Positions 13,001 to 21,870 of a stretch of DNA of 64,000 nucleotides are shown in pieces (positions within the stretch are counted from its first letter, which is position 1; each line of letters starts with the position of its first letter). This DNA comes from Heligmosomoides polygyrus polygyrus. Its lineage: Eukaryota; Nematoda; Chromadorea; Rhabditida; Heligmosomidae. The stretch is from assembly GCA_947396885.1 (NCBI GenBank), contig OX377202.1, forward strand, positions 72,636,643 through 72,700,642, in the 5' to 3' direction. Both the position numbers and the translations under genes were made by a program. Below the pieces are notes generated by a model that was given only the letters and a program-made list of their open reading frames with translations, was not told the DNA's origin and did no database searches.

Positions 13001-16000
13001 CATTTCGACTGAAGAGTTCCCTCATCCGGCCGTCCCTTCTGTGGCTCCCATCCACGCTCCCGTCCACAAGATCACCAATGCCGCTCTGAAGAAGATGAGG
13101 CAGAGCAAGGCGATTGGTCCAGATGACTTGCCAGCTGATGTGTGGAAGTCGAAGTTCTGGTACTCTGCAGAGTGGTTGGCCAAGTTTTTCAACAAGATTG
13201 TAGCGGAAAAGAAGGCCTGTCTGCCTGATGGTTGGCAGGAAAGCACGACGATCCCGATTTGGAAGAAGAAGGGCAGCCCTGCAGACTGCTCAAATTACCG
13301 TCCGATTCGCTTGCTTTCGCACAGCATGAAGATCTTCGAGCGAATACTTGATAGACGAATCCGTAAAATCGCCCAGCGTTCCTACAATCTGTGTGGCTTC
13401 ATGGCTGGTTGTGGCACCATCGATGTCATTCATGCCGCCCGCCTTCTGGTGGAGAAGCACCGCCAGAAACAGAGGCTGGTGCATGTAGCCTTTCTCGACT
13501 TGGAGAAGGCCTTCGATCGCGTACCGCGTAAGGTTATATTGTACACCCTACGACGGCACGCTGTTCCCGAAGAACTTTTAGAGTGGATGTGAATGCTATA
13601 CTCTTGTCCAAAGAGTCGTGTGCAAGCTGCAGCAGGAAACTCGATGGAGTTTGCCATCTCTGTCGGGCTACACCTGGCTTCTGCGCGCGCTTTCCCCACT
13701 CCTCTTTGTTGTCGTAATGGATGTCATTACGCGAGATCTTCAGAAGCTCGTCGCTTGGACGTTTACTATTAGGTTGTAACGAAATAAATGGCACTGAACC
13801 ACTGTAAATTTAAACAGTTAATATCTCGGCTTGTAGGCAAGTTTATTAATCGAAATAAAAACTGTCTGATTCTACACATCTTTGCCAACGTGACACAAGC
13901 TTTTTTATCCCAGTAGCATAAAAATCAGAAGTTCTGGAATTGACGAAATCTTCGAAGGCACTTTCGGCATCCTGTTGGCATTTGAATATTTTCCCTACCA
14001 AGAAGTCGCCAAGATGCTTGAAGAAATGGTAGTCTGTTGGGGAGAGGTCGGGAGAAATACGGAGGATGTGGTAGAGTTTCAATGCTCAGCTCATTCAATT
14101 TCTGCAACGTCATTCGTGCTACATGGGGACGAGCATTGTCGTGCAGAAGGAGAACTCGCCTTCGGTTTACCAAGGCGGCCGGATATCCTTCAACTTTTTC
14201 ATCAATTCTTCAATTTCAATGCAGTCTTCTCTGCTGTGATGGATTCACCGGGAGGGAGGAAGCTGTGGTGAATAATTCCCAGCGAACACCACCATACTGT
14301 CACCATTACTTTCTTTTGGTGCGATTCCGGCTTCGCAAAAACCTTGGGGCTCTCATCGCTGTCCATCCACTGTGCCGATCGTCGCCTGTTGACGTACATT
14401 ATCCATTTCTCGTCACAGGTTACGATGCGATCAAGGAATGGATCCGTATCGTTCCGTAGAAGCAGTGCGGACGAGATCTCATATCGTCGGTTTCTTTGCT
14501 CCTCAGACAGCTCGTGAGGCACCCACCTTTCCAGCTTTTTGGTCTTTCCAATTTCCTTCAGATGCCGGGCAGCTGTGTTGTGACTGACGCCAAGAACCTT
14601 CGCTATCTCTCTGGTACCTTTGTGTGGATCCTCCTCTAACACATCTCTCAGCTTGTCCTCATCAACATCACTATGCCCCCCACGACCTTCATGTTCTTCC
14701 AAGCTCTCATCTCCATTCCGGAACTTCTGATACCAACGATGCGCCGTCCGAATTGTGGAACATCCTTGACCGAATGCGGCGTTGATCTTCTTGTCCGCCT
14801 CCTTAGCTGTAGTGCCCAGCTTGAATTCATACAAATAAATGCCTCGGATTACCCTTTTGTCCATCTGCAAAAAAGTCAATAAAACTCTAAACGTTTTCCA
14901 CTTTTACATAGAAAATTTGGTACTCACCGGTAGAGCAAAGTTTGCGCCTCTAAATGATATGCCACATGTTACGGTTTGTTCTTGATCAAACGCGTAAAGA
15001 CGCGCCATAAAATGGCGCGAGCCAGCGCCATTTAATTCGTTACAACCTAATATATGCTGATGAGAGGTTGCTATCTGCTGTTGGCAACAGCAGATCACCA
15101 TTTGATCCGCTCCATTCAAAACCACTTGAATGGAAGAACTTCTGACTCCGATCAGGCCGTTAAAAATGCGCCATTTCCTCGCTTCTTAATAAAAACCAAG
15201 GCTTCTTCGAACATAAAATTTTTTCAACCGGAGGTACCATCCAGCAAAATGCTCATTCTACCATTGATTAGTGTTTGTTGTTTATATAAACAAATTCATT
15301 TTGAAAAAAATGAAAAAACTATATTTATTTTCGAACAACGCAATAGCACAACCTGGCTCGCATGAAACAGTCGTTGTGTGCAATGGAGATGCAAAAAACC
15401 TATTATGCTTCTGAAGAATAAAAACACTGACAAAGCTCGGGGTCATTCAAAGTGATGGGGTACTACTGAATATGCAAGATCTTTCAAAACCATGCGGTAC
15501 CGCTTTATGACACGACACCGAAAGGTCTGAATACGACTTCGTCAGGAAAGCAAAATGAATCAACAACTGAGAATGCCTAAGTCAGGGTCAAGCTTGAGGT
15601 TCGAAGGGAATAAGACATTTTTCCCAGGTGTGGCTACGACAATGCGGAGATGTACAAGCACTTGCGTTTCCTGTAGTTAAATAGGGTTGAATATCAAAAA
15701 TTTTAATGTCGATAACTGTACAGTGAAAAATAAAGATTTCATGTCCGCAGATATAAAGTCAATAAGAGGTCTCTTTTCTTCATATTTTCCCTGGACGTCA
15801 TGGACACAGCAGTTTTTGATTTTTGAATCGTTCTTCGAATCGATGATGATGAAATGGCAAGCGAAAAAGGGGCTCGCACAGAAATTTCTTTCTCCTGCAG
15901 GAAGCAGCATCAGAAAGTGAAATCATATCCTATAAAATTTTAGGAAAGTTTTCACACAGTGGTAAAACTATCTTGTTCTGAAACGATCTTCTGTTTGATC

Positions 16001-19000
16001 AGAAGTCTCGATTTAGCGTTTTTGCCGAAAAATCGACCCACTAATCAAATGAGAGATGTTACTTTTAGAACCTGCTTTCTAAATCATAAAAACCCCATTT
16101 ATCAAAGTTTGTGAATTTTCCAGAAGCCTCAAAAAAATCTCCGAGTTACGGCAGTTTACGTGCGGCTACTGCGTTCTCTGACATGATCGATCGTTATTGA
16201 AGAATGGGTGGACTTTTTGCGGAAATTTTTTTCTGCCTCCTGAAGGAAAGGACGACAGAGAGTGGAATTGTATCATATAAAATTTTAAGTCATGCTTATT
16301 ATACAGTAAAAAAAACTAAGCTTTTCCGCTGCGATGACGAGGATGGATCGTATACAAAATTCAGGTTTATATGAAAAAATTATTTTTTGGTCGAAGCTTC
16401 CTCAGGTACGTTGTGTTGTCGCAAGGCGTACCATATAAAGGTACGCGATCGAAAGCCTTTCCCAAGACGAGAAAGGCTACATTCACCGGCTTCTGTTTCT
16501 CGCAATGCTTCTCCACCAGGAGGCGGGCAGCGTGTATATCATCAATGGTCCCACAACCAAACACAAAGCCGTACTGGTTGTCGGAAAGCGTGACGATTTC
16601 ACGAATTCGTCTATCGAGGATGCATTCGAAGATCTGTGCGAAAGCAAGCGAATCGGACGAAAATTGGAGCAGGCTGCAGGACTGCCCTTCTTCCAAATCG
16701 GAATAGTCGTCCTGCTGTGCCAACACTCCGGTACTTTCTTCTCCTTTACTACCTGGTTGAAGAATTCGGCAAACCACTCAGCAGGATACCAGAGCTTCGA
16801 CTTCCAAACATTGGCTGCCAGATCATCCGGTGTTGTCGCCTTGCATGGCTCCATCTTCTTCAGACGTCTGACGGCGGTCTGATGGTTGAAGTGAACTCAG
16901 TGAAAAAGGAGGGCAGCCCTGCAGACTGCTCAAATTACCGGTCGATTCGCTTGCTTTCGCACAGCATAAAAATCTTCGAGCGAATCCTTGATAGAAGAAT
17001 CCATGAAATCGCCCAGCGTTCCGACAATCTGTGTGGCTTCATGGCTGGTTGTGGCACCATCGATGTCATTCATGCCGCCCGCCTTCTGGTGGAGAAGCAC
17101 CGCGAGAAACAGAGGCTGGTGCATGTAGCCTTTCTCGACTTGAAGAAGGCCTTCGATCACGTACCGCGTAAGGTTATATGGTACGCCCTACGATGGCACG
17201 CTGTTCCCGAAGAACTTGTAGAGTGGGTGCAAATGCTATACTCTTGTCCAAAGAGTCGTGTGCAAGCTGCAGCAGGAACCTCGATGGAGTTTCCCATCTC
17301 TGTCGGGGTACACCTGAGTTCTACGCGCGCTTTCCCCATTCCTCTTTGTGGTCGTAATGGATGCCATTACGCGAGATCTTCAGAAGCCCGCCCCTTGGAC
17401 GTTGCTATGTGCTGATGATGTAATGCTCGCCTGCGAAGATAAAGATGAACTAGAGCGGCAGGTGCAAGCTTAGTGCGACCGCTTGGACATGTTCGGGCTC
17501 AGGTTAAACGTCAAGAAGACCGAGTACCTAACGACTGACGTAAACAAGTCCGGCCCCATTAAGATTAATGGCACTGCGCTTGCACGCACTTCGATGTTTA
17601 AGTACTTGGGATCAGCAATAGCGTCTGATGGCAGTCTGTTGGTTGAAGTGAACCCACGCGTAAGTGCAGCTTAGTCCAAGTGGCGCTCGTTGACTGGAGT
17701 ACTCTGCGACAAGAAGATTCCAGAGCGTCGAGATAAAGTCGAAGATCTATAGAACCGTCGTCCAGCCGGTAGCGATGTACGGTGCTGAGTGCTGGCCTGC
17801 GACAAAGGAAACGGAAAGTCGCCTCAGCGTAATGGTAACGAAAATGCTGCGCTGGACGGCTGAAGTCACCTGCATGGACCGCATCAGAAATGATGCTATT
17901 CGGCAGAAGTTCGGTGTCGCGCCGATAGCGGACAAAATGCGCGAAGCACGCTTGCGATGGTACGGCCACGTTCTGCGTGGAAAGGAAGACGCAAGATAGG
18001 CTTTAAGTTGGAAGTGTCAGGAAAGCGGCCTAGAGGACGCCCGAAGCAGCGTTGGTCCGATACGTTACACACGGACATAAAAGTAACTGGCGTCCACCCA
18101 GGCGCAGGACCGGAAAAGGTGGCGTCATGACGCCAAAAGAGCGGACCCCGCGACGTTGAAGAAGAAGAAGACCACGGATAAAATTCTGCCACAAAAACTT
18201 CAAAGTCTTGATCAATGCACAATCAAAAAAATCATGATTTTCTGGATCGAACAGGTTGAATCGACCTCTGGTCGATTTTACACAAACGTCATCGGAGCAT
18301 AAAATTAAACGTTCACAAAAAGGATCATAACTCGGTAAGTTCTACGAATTTTGAAATTACCGCTAGCTTTTCAAAAACTAGAATAAAAGCGCTTTCTCGC
18401 TATATAGCTATCGTTTTCGAAAAAGGCTCTTCATGCGCGGCGGGACGGCTCAATTTATGGTCCATTTCGAGAAAATACGTGCCGAAAAGCGAACCCTCTG
18501 CCGCGCTTGAAGGCCCCTTTCTTGGGAATCGGTTTTTATATGGCTAGAAAGCATATTTCCTCTGTTTTTCAATGAGGGAACGGGATTTTTGATTTTCGGA
18601 AAATAAACCGAGTTATGATCAATTTTGTGAAGTCGTGCACTGAAACCTTCACCTTCATCATCGGAGTGATTGCACAAAAATGTTTACAACTCAGCTAATT
18701 TTTCGAAATTCAAAAATCACGCTCACTCATCAAATCATCATCGGGATTTTTGAATTTCGGAAATGAGCTGAGTTATGAACATTTTGTGCTCCAATGACGA
18801 AGATGATGGATTCAGTTCACGACGTCACAAAATTGATCATAACTCGGCTTGTTTTCCGAAAATCAAAAATCCCGGTCGCTCATCAAAAAAGAGGAAATAT
18901 ACTTTCTAACCACATGAGAACCGATTCCCAAGAAAGGGGTCTTCATGCGCGGCAGGGGGTTCGATTTTCGGAACGTATTTTCGCGAAATGGACCAGAAAT

Positions 19001-20374
19001 TGAGCCTCCCCTCAGCGCCCGAAGACCCCTTTTTTGGAATCATTGCCTATAGTATAGCGAGAAACTGCTTTTCCTTTAGTTTTTGAAAAGCTAGCGGTAA
19101 TTTCAAAATTCGTAAAACTTACCGAGTTATGAACCTTTTTGTGAACGTTTAATTTTATGCTCCGATGACGTTGGTGCAAAGTCGACCAGAGGTCGATTCA
19201 TCCTGCTCGATCCAGAAAATCATTTTTTCACCGTGCATTGATCAAGACTTGGAAGTTTTTGTGGCAGAATTTTATGCGTATGGGTGGTCTGCTTCGGCTA
19301 GAAATATTTTTTCATGAAAAACGAGAATTTTGTATACGATCCATCCTAATCATATCCTCATCGCAGCTCCGTCATCACTGCGGAGAAGTTTGTTTTTTGC
19401 TGCACGATACACAGGGCTTGGATTTTTGTAGAATTCATTTTCATTTTTATAATGTTTCCTTAGGATGGGAGAACATTATTTCCATGGAGATTCCATCTTC
19501 CACCATTCGTTTGTCGCTCCCTAATCGATTCGATGAGTGCTTCCAAAAAATGTATAAGGAAAGCATCTGAGTCGTCGTCAGAAAGAAACCCTCGAAGTTT
19601 TATATAATACAAATTGAGAGCACAATTTCAGACGCAGACGTCGCTCCTTCAAGTAGAAAAATGTGTCGTGTCCCCATGACGTCCTGAAAAAGAACCTGCA
19701 CAAATTGAACGGTGATGAGTTTAAGACTGCTACCAGAAAACCTTTGTTTTGAAGTGTCGAAAAATAGCATTCAAAACATTGAAGAATTTTGCTGTGTTAT
19801 CAAAGTATGTATTGTTCAGTGATCTCTTTTCATTCTTCTCTTCAGTGTCGAAGCCACTCCTGAAAAGAAGAACCTATTAAAGCGCTCAAAATGCACATAC
19901 AACCTTGAAGAAATCAAGGATATAAGGAATAAAAGAGTGGAAGAGAGAGGGAGGGGGTCGTAAATTTTCAGCAAAAATCGAGCCCCACGCTCGACCCTGG
20001 CTTAAGCGTAGTCGGTTGGAACCTGGTGCAAGCCATTTAAGTAGGCATATCTTAAACACCAGATTTTTTGCATGCAGAATTGTGTTCAAATTGAACCTTT
20101 AATTATAGTTCTTGGGCTGATTATTTTATTCACGGCAGTTCCTGCATACATTGTTTTTATTGCCATCGATCACCCACACTGGTACAAGAAAATCTTTTGT
20201 GAGTGTTCAGTTAAAATTTTGTTTTTCGTTAATCATAGCGAAATAACGAAAACCGTGTTTTGGAAACTTTATTTACACAAAGTAAGCGAACACATTTCAG
20301 ACAATTTCACAGCTTTTTGGCAGAAAATGTTCCTGTTGGACTACGACAAAGAATCGCGTCATAAGAAGAAGTGA
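1001..20374 (+). CDS. SLC7/LAT-type amino-acid transporter, last three visible exons (5' partial)
   Basis: C-terminal part of a 12-helix L-type amino-acid transporter light chain (APC superfamily), which in animals works at the plasma membrane, usually with an SLC3 heavy chain. Exons read from the sequence: 1001-1085, 20109-20198, 20301-20374 (stop TGA). Phases match (85 nt leaves one base, the next exon supplies two, and again). The joined 82 residues start VNLAFPVVFIIGSAILVV (the RPIKV-N-L..P entry into TM11), then APKDT, then TM12 (LGLIILFTAVPAYIVFI), then a cytosolic tail containing FTAFWQKMFLLDYD and ending in lysines. This is the order seen at the end of y+LAT/LAT proteins. The intron 1086-20108 is 19 kb and holds RTE copies, a mariner and a foldback. 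Earlier exons lie outside the window. It is a tandem relative of the transporter at 44521. The family is fairly sure, the substrate unknown. Confidence 0.75.
1258..2065. mobile_element. AACG-rich non-autonomous element, possibly hAT-like
   Basis: Both ends carry clusters of TTAACGG/TTTACCGG-type words (about 1270-1365 and 1978-2040). The left end starts CAAGGGTGTGCGC, close to the CAGGGGTG... ends common in hAT elements. The ten bases CCCCAACCAA occur just before it (1251-1260) and again after it (2066-2075), which looks like a target duplication. No transposase frame was found. The right terminus does not match the left well, so the exact boundaries are uncertain. Confidence 0.4.
2066..4140. 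other. No gene supported; one weak terminal-exon candidate and unknown repeat-like DNA
   Basis: At 2633-2825 a good acceptor (TTGCTTCCCAG) precedes an open frame on the plus strand that ends in a stop, but its protein is not recognisable and no partner exon was found. From about 3240 to 3900 the sequence has the mixed, stop-rich look of an untranslated repeat. Nothing else is supported. Confidence 0.25.
4145..4250 (-). pseudogene. Fragment of a non-LTR reverse transcriptase C-terminus
   Basis: The minus-strand frame contains LRNEDVRAVMKTAKIQLKMNEQR, printed here as LRNEDVRAVMKTA then KIQLKMNEQR. It matches the end of RTE-like reverse transcriptases, where a line of the form RNEDVRAVM.TAPIQLK.REQRLRWYGHV precedes the GRP-rich tail. 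Only this piece remains and the frame then drifts. It is a different subfamily from the abundant RTE of this window, whose equivalent line reads RNDAIRQKFGVAPIADKMREARLRW. Confidence 0.5.
4490..5924. mobile_element. Second AACG-rich element with a CAGGGGTG-type right end
   Basis: Clusters of TTTAACGGAATTT-like words lie at about 4500-4615 and 5835-5905. The right end, read inward on the minus strand, is CCAGGGGTGCACACAAGG, resembling the left end of the element at 1258. No coding frame is present apart from a SINE-like repeat near 4780. It may be a sister of the 1258 element, or the two may be ends of one larger element of about 4.7 kb. Confidence 0.35.
4778..4905 (+). repeat. SINE-like dispersed repeat, family D
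   Basis: Contains a tRNA A-box-like TAGCGCAGTCGAAG followed about 45 bp later by a worn B-box-like GCTTCGGATTTCC, then the family signature CAGGCCAACCAAGCCTT and GGTGAATTGGTGCCA. Similar copies lie on the minus strand at about 20730-20830, 22995-23160 and 43985-44150. Tail and exact ends are not defined. Confidence 0.5.
5990..6795 (+). repeat. Dispersed repeat with TG...CA ends, copy 1 (interrupted)
   Basis: Begins TGTTGCGATCGGTGGCCCC and ends GGGGTCGCGACA, so the ends are near-inverted TGT(T/C)GCGA. The first about 150 bp and last about 150 bp match the copy at 11852-12178 closely. Between them sits about 480 bp of extra sequence (about 6140-6645), which starts right after the word ACGTATTG. 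It contains a CCAAT-like GGCCAATCACAGG. It could be a long terminal repeat or a TIR-type non-autonomous element. No retroelement coding is seen between the two copies. Confidence 0.5.
6800..11850. other. Unexplained block: purine/ACTA-rich DNA with CGTATTG words, no gene
   Basis: No recognisable protein, splice structure or known transposon domain was found. About 7190-9050, 9720-9830 and 10800-11000 are strongly biased on the plus strand: runs of G and A broken by CTA or ACTA (for example AACTACG, GGAGA, GAACTAAA). G homopolymers at 7487-7497, 10142-10150 and 10704-10715 are all on the same strand. Together with the flanking repeats this may be one large decayed element. Confidence 0.4.
11852..12178 (+). 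repeat. Dispersed repeat with TG...CA ends, copy 2 (327 bp)
   Basis: Uninterrupted version of the repeat at 5990, in the same orientation and 5.86 kb downstream. It starts TGTTGCGATCGG and ends TCGCGACA. It includes two CGTATTG words at the same places as copy 1 and the GGCCAATCACAGG box. No clear 4-6 bp duplication was found around the single copy or around the pair. Confidence 0.55.
12180..12569. other. Short stretch without recognisable features
   Basis: No open frame of interest, no tRNA-like boxes and no obvious repeat. It sits between the TG...CA repeat and an RTE fragment, inside the long transporter intron. Confidence 0.4.
12570..13766 (+). pseudogene. RTE reverse transcriptase fragment, frameshifted and truncated
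   Basis: Carries the linker (KVREKKALYHVFLDDK from 12685) and the front half of an RTE reverse transcriptase: GPDDLPADVWKSKFW, PIWKKKGSPADCSNYRPIR, GCGTIDVIHAARLL and FLDLEKAFDRVPRKV, in two overlapping frames (12685-12912 and 12867-13592). A stop at 13590 interrupts it, and coding similarity continues to about 13766, where a mariner sits. Only a dozen bases of RTE (coding YADE, instead of the YADD box) remain beyond the mariner. It is a dead copy inside the transporter intron. Confidence 0.8.
13769..15050 (-). mobile_element. Mariner transposon, 1282 bp, with TIRs and TA duplication
   Basis: The ends are matching inverted repeats: TTAGGTTGTAACGAAATAAA at 13769 and, on the other strand at 15050, TTAGGTTGTAACGAATTAAA, one mismatch over at least 24 bp. 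TA precedes and follows (13767-13768 and 15051-15052). Length and ends fit the mariner superfamily. The transposase on the minus strand resembles the Hsmar1/SETMAR group, to which the hookworm element bandit belongs (established knowledge). It is inserted in an RTE fragment beside the code for the reverse transcriptase YADD box. Confidence 0.9.
13846..14879 (-). pseudogene. Mariner transposase (D,D34D), frameshifted
   Basis: Cut-and-paste transposase acting at the element's own ends. Start ATG at 14879; the first frame (14879-14202, 225 aa) has the paired helix-turn-helix region (GTTAKEADKKINAAFG, then REIAKVLGVSHNTAARHLK), the WVPHEL linker and the first catalytic Asp in TCDEKW. A frameshift follows near 14200. 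The second Asp is in LLHDNARPH (frame at 14173-13925), and after another one-base shift near 14055 the third is in SPTDYHFF (frame ending at 13846). The spacing between the last two is 34 residues once the shift is allowed for, the mariner D34D signature. All three catalytic residues survive but at least two frameshifts make it non-coding as it stands. Confidence 0.85.
15062..15690. other. Spacer without recognisable gene
   Basis: RTE similarity stops about 10 bp after the mariner. The rest is AT-rich with no known domain. An imperfect small palindrome (GTTGCTATCTGCTGTTGGCAACAGC) sits at about 15066-15090. It belongs to the 19-kb transporter intron. Confidence 0.4.
16397..16882 (-). pseudogene. 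RTE reverse transcriptase fragment (inverted part)
   Basis: Minus-strand frames contain TTPDDLAANVWKSKLWYPAEW, written here as TTPDDLAANVW then KSKLWYPAEW, followed by TTIPIWKKGSPAACSNFRPIR, and after a shift GCGTIDDIHAARLLVEK and KAFDRVP. It is the front half of the RT domain, pointing opposite to the fragment that follows it. A short plus-strand piece from a later RT region (SDGGLMVEVNS) lies at the junction near 16870. Confidence 0.75.
16870..18163 (+). pseudogene. RTE reverse transcriptase fragment, central and C-terminal part
   Basis: Continues from GSPADCSNYRSIRLLSHSIK through FLDLKKAFDHVPRKV, the active-site region at about 17400 (LCADDVMLACED, where YADD has become CADD), KLGSAIASDGSLLVEVN-like sequence (17600) and KFGVAPIADKMREARLRWYG (17900) to the GRPKQRW tail. 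Several stops and frameshifts are present. It ends in GAAGAAGAAGAAGA, the trinucleotide tail typical of RTE 3' ends. It is inserted in the left arm of the foldback element. Confidence 0.8.
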
Positions 20375-21870
20375 CAAGACTATGCGAAAAATTTAGTTTG
20401 TCAACGCTGGAAACGATGATCCCATTCGATAATCAGTCGCAATGCAACCTTTCCTCATTACAACGACACATTTTCTTAATTGACAACCAACTTGTGCTGT
20501 ACCCTTTAAAGAGTGATGTGTGTTGGAAAGTTTAAGTGAAGCATCAAGCTACAACTTAGCGTCGAGCACAGCATAAACAGAACACAGCTGAACCGAAAAT
20601 GCTCACATTCTGATGACTGGGTCAGATACAGGGTAAATGGATGCATTAAACAATCCTAGACTGAGATGCCGCACACACCTTTGTACAGTGACTTGGTGGC
20701 AGGCTGATAAACAACTCAGGGTTTCACCTTTGCGGGCAAGTTTGGTACCAATTCAGCGATCTCGGCGGGATGGAGGGCCTGCTTGACCTGGCTCAGACAC
20801 GAGCCGAAAATCTTCGGAGTGCATACAGCAGCTGAAGTCTCCAACGAGGTTGAAGAAGTTCGAAGCCTTCGTTTTATTGAAACAAGTGACCTACATTTAC
20901 GTCTTACGTCTTCAACGCTGAAGACTTTTGGTGAAAGAAGTCAGTTTCCTTTTTCAGACCTTTTCAGGCTTTGAAATAACATCTTCGAAGTCTATAGGAC
21001 AAGCTTTTAAACAAAACATAATACTTTTGCGGGTATTCTTTAACTCCCAGAAAAGCGGTCCTCCAAAATCTATGGTGCGGGCTGTGAAAACGGTTTTCAA
21101 CGCAGAGAAAGCGATGATGCGAAAGTGTCCAAAGCAGCTTCACCAGGATATTTTCGCAGCCTGCAAGTTCCGTAGGCGTTTAAGAACAGCTGCCAGTTAG
21201 GGAACCTCATCAAAAATTAGGTGGACCGGAAAGGTTTTGTGTCTCACTGAAGGAGAACCGCCGACTACTGGATGCTGCGGAATTAAAAAGAACACGAGGA
21301 CGTTCGCCAATGCGCTGGATGGACCTCTTCAAAAACTGGGAATGGAAATCACACATCACAGATGACGCAGGGATCCAACCTGCGTCGCGGACATCTATTG
21401 TTCAACAGTGGGATTGTTGTGCTTCGATGGATCACGATTACGGCCCGGGATGATTGAAAGCGAGTTATATTTATATGTTACCGACATAGAAATCTAACAA
21501 GATAAATGCTGATATGCGTACGAAACTGTAATCCTGGGGTTCCGAGACATAACGTAGACCTATGAAATGAAATCTCAGAAGAAAGTGATAGCGGTTCAGA
21601 AGGAATGAAAAACCTCACATCTCGATGAAACAACAATCGGAACACTCCGGTAAAGGGGCGCGATTAAACAAGGAAGGGACACTTGGAACGTAAAACATTA
21701 ACAGATAACATAGGCGTAGCACGATGATCACATTCGAAGGCAAAATAAGGAGCTACCTTTCCGGAGCGTCATAAACAAATTAGAAAGCGTCAGTGTTAGT
21801 AACAGTAGGCGTTGGCGTCAGGGACAGCAGCAGTGCATGGAGGCTTTTCATCAACAACTTATCCAGACAT
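20375..21870. other. Convergent intergenic region between the transporter and MTRR
   Basis: Holds the two 3' ends tail to tail. It contains a family D SINE fragment (about 20730-20830, minus strand, GGTACCAATTC...GCCTGCTTGACCTGGC) and the remnant reverse transcriptase described separately. No clear polyadenylation signal could be assigned to either gene. Confidence 0.4.
21210..21450 (+). pseudogene. Remnant of a non-LTR reverse transcriptase C-terminus
   Basis: Frames read SSKIRWTGKV and then, after a shift, AAELKRTRGRSPMRWMDLF, followed by a W-rich tail. The pattern K-I-R-W-x-G-H-V ... R-G-R-P-x-R-W-x-D-x-F is the end of a second non-LTR family also seen at 43420-43700. Heavily decayed. Confidence 0.5.

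Larger units (their letters stand above)
15700..19750. mobile_element. Large foldback (inverted-repeat) element interrupted by RTE
   Basis: The inner core is a long palindrome, 18164-18731 against 18731-19296. For example, the stretch near 18240-18345 (CTGGATCGAACAGG, GACCTCTGGTCG, AAAATTAAACGTTCACAAAAAGG) returns inverted near 19130-19220. The next part of the right arm (about 19290-19370, containing TTTTGTATACGATCCATCC) pairs with 16325-16395, and 19600-19710 (GACGTCATGGGGACAC on the minus strand) pairs with about 15750-16290. The left arm is therefore split by a 1.8-kb RTE insertion at about 16397-18163. No transposase was recognised. The arms look diverged by some 10-20% by eye. Outer ends are approximate. 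Confidence 0.7.

Noticed and set aside
12867..13592. Functional 241-aa protein gene
   Set aside because: It is an RTE reverse transcriptase fragment with a premature stop.
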